DNA of 64,000 nucleotides from an uncultured Mycoplasmatota bacterium (GTDB lineage: Bacteria > Bacillota_I > Bacilli_A > RF39 > UBA660): contig CANOTJ010000004.1 in the NCBI GenBank assembly GCA_947570175.1, positions 26,215-90,214 on the forward strand, written 5' to 3'. The translations under genes were made by a program, and so were the position numbers. Positions within the stretch are counted from its first letter, which is position 1, and the number at the start of each line of letters is the position of its first letter. Shown in pieces: positions 55,364 to 63,070 of the stretch. Under the pieces are notes generated by a model. The model was given only the letters and a program-made list of their open reading frames with translations, ran no database searches and was not told the DNA's origin.

Positions 55364-56461
55364 GTGCGTGCGTTAATTAATTTTAAGGAGATGGTAGTTA
55401 TAGATAGTAAAGAAATAGAAATAGAATTAAATGAAATTCAAGATAAATCTAAAGGAAAAACAAAAGATGTTTGTACTCGTATGTGGCATGTCGTAATTGC
55501 CAATCCAAAGGACAAAAATTTGGAACATGAGAGAATAAAAGAAATATGTTCAAAATCTAAAAATAAAGTTGAGTTTGGAGCAATGGTTGATGAAATCGCA
55601 CCAACTACAGGACTATATCATACGCACCTTGTACTGATTTTTAAGAATCCAATTCGTAGAAGTACACTATGTGGTAAGAAATGGTTTCAAAATTCCCACT
55701 GTGAAAATATTCGTTCAACTTTGCAAGATAATTTAGATTATTTACTTAAAGTTAATCGTCATGCAGATAAAAAATTTTGTCAAGTTGATGGAACATACGA
55801 AGAAATAGGGGTGAAACCTGCTATAAAAGTAAAACAGGAAAAAGAAAAATTAACAGATATTATTTTAAAGTATGTTGAAGATGGTATGAGTACAGCAGAT
55901 ATGATAAAAGCAGATAGTCGTCTTATAAATAAAATCAGAGAAATAGAACTTACTAGGCAACTTTTAATATCTAAAAAATGTATGATTGAGGAAAGGAAAA
56001 TTTGTGTTATTTATTTACAAGGAAAACCGGCAACAGGTAAAACGACATTTGTATATAAACATCACAATCCTGAAACTATTTGTCGTATAACTAATTATAG
56101 TCGTACTAGAGGAATATTATTTGATAATTTTGAAAGTGGTAAACATGATGTGCTAGTATTTGAAGATTGGTCATCAGAGTTTGCTAGGGTACAAGATATG
56201 CTTGGGTGGTTAGATAAATGGGGTACAATGCTTCCAAGCAGATATGCAGATAAGTGTGCTACATACCATATAGTATATATAATTTCTAATATTCCTTATG
56301 AAAATCAATATTCAGAATTGAAATATACTAACATGGATTTATATATGGCTTGGGACAGACGTGTAGACGTGATATTAAATTTTAGAAAAAAATCTGATGG
56401 TTCTGTAGAAATTATAGAACAAAGAAATAGAAAAAAAGAAAAGGAGAATAATCATGAATAA
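55364..56461 (+). CDS. CRESS-type replication initiator (HUH endonuclease plus SF3 helicase)
   Basis: A 365-residue Rep. The endonuclease domain has motif I WHVVIANP (about 41-48), HUH motif II YHTHLVL (85-91) and motif III LDYLLK, with the nicking tyrosine at about 126 and the partner Lys three residues on. The SF3 helicase domain has Walker A GKPATGKTT (220-228), Walker B VLVFED (263-268) and motif C IISN (306-309). This domain order is that of circovirus/geminivirus Rep and bacterial pCRESS plasmids. Rep would nick the loop at 55343. The start is uncertain: GTG 55364 has a weak site, while AAGGAG at 55386 sits directly before an in-frame ATG. Overlaps the next gene by 8 bases. Confidence 0.9.
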   Translation: MRALINFKEMVVIDSKEIEIELNEIQDKSKGKTKDVCTRMWHVVIANPKDKNLEHERIKEICSKSKNKVEFGAMVDEIAPTTGLYHTHLVLIFKNPIRRSTLCGKKWFQNSHCENIRSTLQDNLDYLLKVNRHADKKFCQVDGTYEEIGVKPAIKVKQEKEKLTDIILKYVEDGMSTADMIKADSRLINKIREIELTRQLLISKKCMIEERKICVIYLQGKPATGKTTFVYKHHNPETICRITNYSRTRGILFDNFESGKHDVLVFEDWSSEFARVQDMLGWLDKWGTMLPSRYADKCATYHIVYIISNIPYENQYSELKYTNMDLYMAWDRRVDVILNFRKKSDGSVEIIEQRNRKKEKENNHE

Positions 56462-57866
56462 TAATATAAATATAAATCAAGTAAAAGAAGAAAAAGTAAA
56501 AAAAGCTACTACTTGGAAACAAGATGTAGAAATAGCAGGTAATCAATTACTGTATCCATGGAAAGATATAACAGCATTATTAGGAGCAATATCTATTCCA
56601 TACATAGATAAAGGATTTGCTAGTTTATCAGCAATCCAAAGTGCCAATAACATTTATGAAAGCTTTTTAAAAATGTCGGAACTAGAAAATACTCCAATTT
56701 TAAAGGGACTTTCAGCAAATGGTATATTAACAGGAATATCATATTTCTTGTTATTATATGGATTATCTAAACCATATACACTTAATGGTAAAGCAGAAGA
56801 TTGCAGGGATTTAAAAATAACAGATAATCATACAAAAGAAGGAAAAACAATTATTCCAATTAGAGATGTAAAATCATTTAAAAATCCTAGCATTAGAAAA
56901 TTAATCTGTTATAGTAATGGTGTATTAGTAAAAGATTTTGAAGAAGATGACAAATTAGAAAGATTATCTAAAAAATGGAAAAGATTTGTTATTGATGTAG
57001 AGGATTACAAAGAAGATAAATTAATCATCAATTATAAAAAACACAAAAGTAATAAAATGTTATTTTGGAAAAATGAGTATTTATTGAAAGATGATTTTAA
57101 AATCATCTTAGGTGTTAATGATAAAGGAGAAAATAAAATCCTAGACCTCAATATCATACCTCATATAACTATTAGTTCAGCTAGTGGTGGTGGGAAAACA
57201 ACCTTATTTAAAAGTATATTTATGCAGAGTTATTTAAAGGGAGCAAAAATTATAATTGCAGATTTTAAAGGTGGATTAGACTTTAATAAAGGTTGGGAAA
57301 GATTAGATAAAGAAAGATGTAAAATTATTACTGATGTAAAGACTTTATGGGATTATGTTTTTTATGACCTACCAGATATTGCAACAGAAAGAAAAGCATT
57401 ATTAAATCGTTATAATTGTGAAAGTGCTAAAGAATATAATGAGAAAATAGATAAAGGAGAAATAGTTGGAGAAAAAATACAAAGGTTAGTAATTGGGTTA
57501 GATGAGGCAGCACAAGTATTTATTAAATCTAAAAATAAAAATGAAGAAGAAATGTTACAACAGATAAGAGAAAAACTAGAAACTATTTCTTCTCTATATA
57601 GAGCAATAAATATTAATTTAGTAATCTCCACGCAAGTTCCTAGCTCATCTGTATTGACAGAGTCCATTCGTCATAATGCTACATTAAGGATTTGTGGACG
57701 AGCTAATAAAATATTAAGTCAGGTGGCTATTGAAAAAGATATTGCGTCAACTATATCAGCAAATGATAGAGGACGTTTTGCAACAAATGAAGATAAAGAT
57801 TGTTTCTTTCAGGGCTACTTATTCTATGAAAAAGATGTATTTCCTGAATTAAAAGAAAATAAATAA
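56454..57866 (+). CDS. FtsK/SpoIIIE-like DNA coupling protein
   Basis: A 470-residue protein. Two hydrophobic segments near residues 40-110 anchor it; the motor domain follows with Walker A ISSASGGGKTT (about 243-253) and Walker B RLVIGLDEAAQ. STQVPSSSVLTESIRHNATL matches the conserved post-Walker part of conjugative FtsK-like coupling proteins such as those of Tn916-type elements. It should feed element DNA to a membrane pore during transfer. No relaxase is present; Rep may serve as one, as known for some HUH Reps. Coupled to rep by overlapping start and stop. Confidence 0.87.
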   Translation: MNNNININQVKEEKVKKATTWKQDVEIAGNQLLYPWKDITALLGAISIPYIDKGFASLSAIQSANNIYESFLKMSELENTPILKGLSANGILTGISYFLLLYGLSKPYTLNGKAEDCRDLKITDNHTKEGKTIIPIRDVKSFKNPSIRKLICYSNGVLVKDFEEDDKLERLSKKWKRFVIDVEDYKEDKLIINYKKHKSNKMLFWKNEYLLKDDFKIILGVNDKGENKILDLNIIPHITISSASGGGKTTLFKSIFMQSYLKGAKIIIADFKGGLDFNKGWERLDKERCKIITDVKTLWDYVFYDLPDIATERKALLNRYNCESAKEYNEKIDKGEIVGEKIQRLVIGLDEAAQVFIKSKNKNEEEMLQQIREKLETISSLYRAININLVISTQVPSSSVLTESIRHNATLRICGRANKILSQVAIEKDIASTISANDRGRFATNEDKDCFFQGYLFYEKDVFPELKENK

Positions 57867-57982
57867 AATTTTCTGTTTGATAAAGCACTATAAAATTATA
57901 ATTTTCTATTTTGTATTACAAAAATAGAGGAAAGGAAAGGTGTGGGATTAGCTTATAAAATAAATGATGAGGAGATGGTTAA

Positions 57983-58132
57983 ATGAAGAAAAATAAGTTA
58001 ACACAAATAGAGATTGATAATGTTATTGATAAGACAATAAATCTATCAATTATCTTACGCCTTATGAAACTAAATTTAATCACAGAAAAACAATTTTATG
58101 CCATAAAAGAAAAGATAAAATCTTTTTACTGA
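57983..58132 (+). CDS. Small recombinase-associated protein, 49 residues
   Basis: ATG 57983 follows AGGAGATGG. The product is short and helical (IDKTINLSIILRLMKLNLIT, EKQFYAIKEKIKSFY), of the type often encoded just before large serine recombinases in Firmicutes; some resemble SHOCT-like helices. It could be a recombination directionality factor, which is inference from position. The gap before it (57867-57982) holds an inverted repeat CTATTTTGT / ACAAAAATAG. Confidence 0.65.
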   Translation: MKKNKLTQIEIDNVIDKTINLSIILRLMKLNLITEKQFYAIKEKIKSFY

Positions 58133-58218
58133 AATTGTTTTTGATTAAATTATAGTGTATAATGTATGCGAGGACATAAACTATGTTCAATATATAAAAT
58201 ATAAGAAAGAGAGGTAAA

Positions 58219-59907
58219 ATGGCACAGGTTGAGATTATAAAAGCTAATCTCAAAACTGAAAAACAAGAAAACGTTAAAAGTAATACAAAAAAAGTTTGTG
58301 CTTATTGTCGTGTTAGTACAGATAGTGAGGAACAACAAACAAGTTATAATTCACAAATAAAACATTATTCAGCTCAAATAAAATCTAATCCAAATTGGGA
58401 GTTTGTAGGAATATATGCAGATGAGGGTATTTCAGGGACACAAGTTAAAAATAGAACAGAGTTCCAAAGAATGTTAAATGACGCATTAGATGGTAAAATT
58501 GATATTATAATTGCAAAATCAATATCAAGATTTGCTAGAAATACAATAGATACCTTAAAATATGCAAGACTATTACGCGACCATAAAATAGATATATATT
58601 TTGAAAAAGAAAATATACATACATTGGATTTAGATAGTGAAATGTTTTTAACTCTTTATAGTGCTTTTGCTCAAGCAGAGAGTGAGTCAACATCAATGAA
58701 TGTAAAATTAGGATTAAAGGCAATTATGAAACGAGGAGAACCTGTTGGAAATCCAAATTGTTATGGTTATGAATGGGACAAAGATACAAAAACATTTAAA
58801 ATAAATGAAGAACAAGCAGAAGTAGTAAGAAAAATATTTAATTGGTATGTATCAGGAATTGGTTCTTATACCATAGCAAAGAAACTAAATAACGAAAAAA
58901 TATTAACACAATGGGGGAATAAATGGTGTCCTAGTTCTGTAAGAAGAATATTAACAAATGAAAAATATGTTGGAGATTTGTTAGGACAAAAAACTTATGT
59001 AAGTAATCCATTAACACATAAACATATTATCAATTATGGGGAAAAAGAAAAATACTATGTTAAAGACCATCACGAACCTATTATTACAAGAGATGTTTGG
59101 AATAAATCGCAAGAGATATATTCTAAAAGAGGTAATAAATTACAGCCTGATGGGAAACAACATAATGGAAAATTTAGTTTAAGATACCCATATAGTAGTA
59201 AAATTGAATGTGGTATATGTGGTGCTAATTTTACAAGAAGAATGAACGAAAAAAGAAAAGATGGAACTCGTAAAGTTTATTGGGTATGTACTAGAAGAAT
59301 AACATATATAGAAAATTGTAGTAATTCATTATTTATTACAGAAGAAATATTAAATGATATTTTCGTACAAATATATAACACTATAATTGAGAAAAAACAT
59401 AAGACCAAAGAAAAGTTGTTTAATGCAATAAAAGAAACACTAACTAAAGATGATAGCAAAAGTAAAATTGATAAATTACTTAATGAAAAGGAAACATTAG
59501 AAAAAAGACTTTCAAATTTAATTGATATTAAGCTAGATGATTACGAAAATAAAGAGGCATATATCAATAAAGAAAAAGAAATCAATACAGAGTTAAAAAA
59601 GATAAAAGAACAAATAACAGAATATGAGCTAATAAATTCTACTAACAAAAATATATCAAAAAGACTTTCACAAATTGAGAAGATATTAGATGAACCTAAA
59701 ACAATAAAGGAATTTGACAGAGAAATTTTTGATAATTTAGTAGAGAAAATTATCATAGGAGAAAAAGACGAGAATAATATAAATCCAAATACAATAAGAT
59801 TTATATTAAAAATTGGAACTGAATATAAGTATGAAATTAACGAAAATAAAAACGTGTCATTACGACCTGACAACATGCCCAAAGTGTTCCAATGGAAAAA
59901 ATTCTAG
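58219..59907 (+). CDS. Large serine recombinase of the 52-60 kb element
   Basis: A 562-residue protein as read in the integrated state. The catalytic domain (residues 27-165) has AYCRVSTDSEEQQTS with the nucleophile serine and AKSISRFARNT; then the recombinase domain (YGYEWDKDTK...), a zinc ribbon CGICGANF...CTRR, and a coiled coil (about 410-500). The last 14 codons (from 59865) are host DNA read in a foreign frame. In the circular element the frame continues into 52175-52313, giving 594 residues. It thus overlaps attR, an arrangement that changes the enzyme's C-terminus on integration. GAGAGGTAAA precedes ATG. Confidence 0.93.
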   Translation: MAQVEIIKANLKTEKQENVKSNTKKVCAYCRVSTDSEEQQTSYNSQIKHYSAQIKSNPNWEFVGIYADEGISGTQVKNRTEFQRMLNDALDGKIDIIIAKSISRFARNTIDTLKYARLLRDHKIDIYFEKENIHTLDLDSEMFLTLYSAFAQAESESTSMNVKLGLKAIMKRGEPVGNPNCYGYEWDKDTKTFKINEEQAEVVRKIFNWYVSGIGSYTIAKKLNNEKILTQWGNKWCPSSVRRILTNEKYVGDLLGQKTYVSNPLTHKHIINYGEKEKYYVKDHHEPIITRDVWNKSQEIYSKRGNKLQPDGKQHNGKFSLRYPYSSKIECGICGANFTRRMNEKRKDGTRKVYWVCTRRITYIENCSNSLFITEEILNDIFVQIYNTIIEKKHKTKEKLFNAIKETLTKDDSKSKIDKLLNEKETLEKRLSNLIDIKLDDYENKEAYINKEKEINTELKKIKEQITEYELINSTNKNISKRLSQIEKILDEPKTIKEFDREIFDNLVEKIIIGEKDENNINPNTIRFILKIGTEYKYEINENKNVSLRPDNMPKVFQWKKF

Positions 59908-61033
59908 CGTAAATGAATGGAATAATTTAAAGGTAAAACGTCCAGATCTATTAAAAAGTTGGGATTATGGAAGAAATATAAAAAAACCAGAAGAATTTTT
60001 ACCATCTAGTAATGATAAAGTTTGGTGGAAATGTTCAAAAAATCATCGTTATTTATGTCGAATTGGGAATAAAACTTTTTTAAATCGTGGTTGTCCAATT
60101 TGCTATAATCAACATAAAACTTCCTTTTTAGAACAAGCTATATACTTTTATATTAAAAGGTGTTTTTTTGATGCAATCAATCGAGCAATTGATCAATATA
60201 CAAAAAAAGAGATTGATATTTTAATCCCAAGTAAAGGAATTGCGATTGAGGTAAACAGTAAATACTTTCATAAAACAAGGGCAAATGATTTGATGGCTAG
60301 GGATCGTGAGAAATTATTCAGTTTATCTACATATTATCAAGTATATTCCATTCAGGAATTTGAAAATAAGATGGATCATCCATTAATAAAATATATTAAA
60401 ATACCCATCTTTATTCACAGTAGGAAAGTATATGAACAGTATAATGATATTATTTATCACTTGTTAAGAGAATTAGAACCAAATTGTACTACTTATCCAA
60501 ATATCAATATAGAAAGGGATACGATTGATATTTTAAATCAATATATTAAAAATGATGTAGAGGATAGTTTTGAAGATAAATATCCAATCTATTCTAAAGA
60601 CTGGGATTATAACAAAAATGGAAATTTAACTCCATCCATGTTTAAGTATTCTAATTATGCTTTTAAATTTCATTGGATTTATTCCAATTGTGGAAGGGAG
60701 TATCAAATGAGTATGAGTAATCGAATAAAAGTAAAAGAAAAAACTTGTCCTTATTGTGCAATAAAATCTGAAAAAGCAAACTCTAGTAATAGTTTGGGAA
60801 GTTTATATCCGCAATTCATTCCTTATTGGCATCCATATTTCAATCAGTATAAAATTACAGAAGTAAGAGCGAAATCAGAGAAAATTGCTATTTTCATGAT
60901 GCAGGACAAAAGGTGTGTACCTGTTAGAATTTGTAATATTGTGGCCGCTTTTAATAACAATCCTAATATGGATATCGATGAATACTTAAAGGGAGTATTA
61001 AAAAGATTACATCATCAAATTAAGAAAAAATAA
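59813..61033 (+). CDS. 3' half of the interrupted zinc-ribbon/nuclease gene
   Basis: A 406-residue frame in another register from the recombinase. Codons before 59861 are element sequence; host sequence starts at TACG with YDLTTCPKCSNGKNSSVNEW, which completes the ribbon begun at 52.1 kb. More DUF4379-type ribbons follow (WWKCSKNHRYLC...CPIC, and WIYSNCGREY...CPYC). Between them is a nuclease-like domain, SFLEQAIYFYIKRCFFDAIN, EIDILIPSKGIAIEVNSKYFH, with the D-x(n)-E-x-N/K spacing of VSR/PD-(D/E)xK folds. The intact product is probably a DNA-directed nuclease; its natural role is unknown. In the present state it would need a start inside the recombinase gene. Confidence 0.8.
   Translation: MELNISMKLTKIKTCHYDLTTCPKCSNGKNSSVNEWNNLKVKRPDLLKSWDYGRNIKKPEEFLPSSNDKVWWKCSKNHRYLCRIGNKTFLNRGCPICYNQHKTSFLEQAIYFYIKRCFFDAINRAIDQYTKKEIDILIPSKGIAIEVNSKYFHKTRANDLMARDREKLFSLSTYYQVYSIQEFENKMDHPLIKYIKIPIFIHSRKVYEQYNDIIYHLLRELEPNCTTYPNINIERDTIDILNQYIKNDVEDSFEDKYPIYSKDWDYNKNGNLTPSMFKYSNYAFKFHWIYSNCGREYQMSMSNRIKVKEKTCPYCAIKSEKANSSNSLGSLYPQFIPYWHPYFNQYKITEVRAKSEKIAIFMMQDKRCVPVRICNIVAAFNNNPNMDIDEYLKGVLKRLHHQIKKK
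59853..59864. other. attR arm and core
   Basis: CGTGTCATT arm running into the TACG core; host sequence resumes at 59865. Joined to the left end, it gives arms CGTGTCATT and AATGACACG around six bases, a symmetric attP typical of serine integrases. Confidence 0.75.
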
Positions 61034-61057
61034 ATAGATAATAAAAATAATTTCTTG

Positions 61058-61086
61058 TTGAAAAAATATAATATTTTTGTTATACT
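61058..61086 (+). promoter_or_regulatory. rpoD promoter
   Basis: TTGAAA (61058-61063), 17-base spacer, TATACT (61081-61086) with an extended TG. Confidence 0.7.
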
Positions 61087-61119
61087 GAAGTTGAAATTAT
61101 GACGTAAAATAGGTGGGTT

Positions 61120-63054
61120 ATGGAAAAAGAAAAAATAAAGAACTATATTGAAAATAAAATAATAAATTTTGAAAATTCTAAAAGGACTTTAGAATCCTTT
61201 TGTGTATTTTTAGAATCATTAAAAGTTGAAATAGATTATATTGCATTACTAGAAGACTATCCTATCATATCAACTTTGATTGAGGATTATTTAAAACATA
61301 ATAAAAAAAACATGGAGGATAGGATGATAGAAAATTTTCTTTCTGCATATCAGTTTATCAATAATCCAGAAGAAGAGGAGATAGAAAGTTTAGAAGATAT
61401 TGAAAGAAATCTTCAAAGTTTAGAGGAATTGGAAGAAGAATTTCAAAATTCCAGTAAAAGTTTAGATCCAGTAAAAGTATATTTGCGAGAAATTGGGAAA
61501 ATTCCCTTACTTTCTAAAGAAGAAGAGATAGAAGTTGCAACGCAAGTATTATTAGGAAATGAAGCAGCTAAAAAAAGGCTTGCTGAGGCTAATTTACGTT
61601 TAGTTGTTAGTATTGCTAAAAGGTATATTGGACGCGGGGTACTTTTTTTAGACTTAATTCAAGCAGGTAACCTTGGATTATTAGAAGCAGTTAATAGATT
61701 TGATATAAATAAAGGATATAAGTTTTCAACTTATGCTACATGGTGGATTCGTCAAGGAATTACAAGAGATATTGCAGACAATGGTAGGACCGTTCGAATT
61801 CCCGTTTATATGGTGGAGAGTATTTATAAGTTATTTCGTGTTCGACGTAAATTAGTATTAGAGCTTGGACATGAGCCCACTTCAGAAGAAATTGCCCAGG
61901 AGATGGACTTACCAGTAGAAAGAGTTAAATATATGATAGAAATTTCCCAGGATATGGTAAGTTTGGATAAATCGATTTCAAATGGTGAGGGGGATGAGAA
62001 CACTACAGTAGGGGACTTTATTCCAGATAATCGCAATATATCTATTGAGGATCAAGCACTTGGAAATGAAATCGCAATGAAAATTTATGAACAAATTTCG
62101 AATCTTCCTGAAAGACAAAAAAAGGTGATTTTTGAAAGGTTTGGTTTATCTGATGGAAGACCTAAAACCTTAGAAGAAGTAGGAAAAATAATGGGGGTTA
62201 CAAGAGAAAGAGTCCGACAAATTGAAAAAAAGGCTTTGGGAAAGTTAAGAAGAAGAAATAAAAAAGTAGAAGTAGAAGATTTTGACGATATTGTTCTTGG
62301 GCTTCGATATTTAATGGAACTAGCTGCAGAAGGGAAAAAGCAAGAAATTAAGAAAGTCCCTAAACCTAAGAAAGATTTTGGACCTAAGAAAGATCCTAAA
62401 ATATCAATTCAAGACGTACTCAATTTTATTTTATCCCTAAAAAACAGAGAAAAAGCAATTCTTACATATCGATTAGGTCTTATAGATGGGAAACCAAAGA
62501 CAACAGAAGAGGTAGGCTCAATCATTCATTATAGTACATCCCATACATATTATTTAGAACGCCAAATAATTTTACGATTACAAAATCAGGGAGTAGAAAT
62601 TAAAAGATTAAAAGAACTACTACCTAAATTAGAAGAGATAAAAGAACAATTAAAAATAGATACTTCTCTTTACATCCAAAGTTTACACCAAAAAGAAGAA
62701 TTAGAAGAACAGACGTCAGTTTCTTCTAAAAAAGAAGAACCATCTATTGAACAATTCGATAAGAGAGATTATTACCAGTTATTAGAAATTTTAAATAATG
62801 AATATTTTAAGAATAAAACAACGGAGTTATCTACCAAGGATTTCATTATACTAAGTTTTATGTGTGGTTTTTATAAAAAGAAAAGTTTTTCGCTAGAAGC
62901 GATATCTAATTTTTTACAGGAAGATCCTCAAACAATTTTAGAGATAGAAAAAAAAGGCCTTCAATACTATAAAGATCAATTAATCAACTTGATTGAGCAA
63001 GAAAAAGGGGGTCAGTCTGTTGAAGAGAAAAAGTTAGTTTTAAAAGAAAATTGA
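61120..63054 (+). CDS. rpoD: Primary sigma factor RpoD with extra region-4-like domains
   Basis: A 644-residue sigma-70; Firmicute SigA is about 370-390. Region 1.2 starts at DPVKVYLREIG (115), 2.4 contains KFSTYATWWIRQ (201-212), 3 follows, and region 4.2 ends with GVTRERVRQIEKKALGKLR (359-377). Normal sigma factors stop here. This one continues with FILSLKNREKAILTYRLGLI, DGKPKTTEEVGSIIH and LERQIILRL (about 437-487), which closely parallels region 4, and a third, weaker copy at about 570-630 (LSTKDFIILSFMCGFYKKKS). All are in one frame. GGTGGGTT precedes ATG. The extra domains might contact DNA, regulators or the downstream repeat protein. Confidence 0.93.
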   Translation: MEKEKIKNYIENKIINFENSKRTLESFCVFLESLKVEIDYIALLEDYPIISTLIEDYLKHNKKNMEDRMIENFLSAYQFINNPEEEEIESLEDIERNLQSLEELEEEFQNSSKSLDPVKVYLREIGKIPLLSKEEEIEVATQVLLGNEAAKKRLAEANLRLVVSIAKRYIGRGVLFLDLIQAGNLGLLEAVNRFDINKGYKFSTYATWWIRQGITRDIADNGRTVRIPVYMVESIYKLFRVRRKLVLELGHEPTSEEIAQEMDLPVERVKYMIEISQDMVSLDKSISNGEGDENTTVGDFIPDNRNISIEDQALGNEIAMKIYEQISNLPERQKKVIFERFGLSDGRPKTLEEVGKIMGVTRERVRQIEKKALGKLRRRNKKVEVEDFDDIVLGLRYLMELAAEGKKQEIKKVPKPKKDFGPKKDPKISIQDVLNFILSLKNREKAILTYRLGLIDGKPKTTEEVGSIIHYSTSHTYYLERQIILRLQNQGVEIKRLKELLPKLEEIKEQLKIDTSLYIQSLHQKEELEEQTSVSSKKEEPSIEQFDKRDYYQLLEILNNEYFKNKTTELSTKDFIILSFMCGFYKKKSFSLEAISNFLQEDPQTILEIEKKGLQYYKDQLINLIEQEKGGQSVEEKKLVLKEN

Positions 63055-63070
63055 TAAGGGGGTACTTATA

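Larger units (their letters stand above)
52171..59864. mobile_element. Integrative element with CRESS-type Rep, inserted in a gene
   Basis: A 7690-bp element flanked by TACG on each side (52171-52174 and 59861-59864). Its ends carry 9-base inverted repeats, AATGACACG (52178-52186) and CGTGTCATT (59853-59861). Contents: recombinase tail, phosphatase, Nudix and HIT-like cargo, a minus-strand zinc-ribbon protein, a small protein, a replication origin stem-loop, HUH-SF3 Rep, FtsK-like coupling protein, a 49-residue protein and the serine recombinase at the right end. No relaxase or conjugation secretion genes are seen, so it is probably a mobilisable or self-replicating element that depends on a helper for transfer. 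Boundaries are supported by reading-frame restoration. Confidence 0.88.

Noticed and set aside
57906..57927. CTATTTTGT / ACAAAAATAG before the 49-residue gene as a terminator
   Set aside because: It is AT-only with an unpaired base and no T-run; left as an unassigned repeat.
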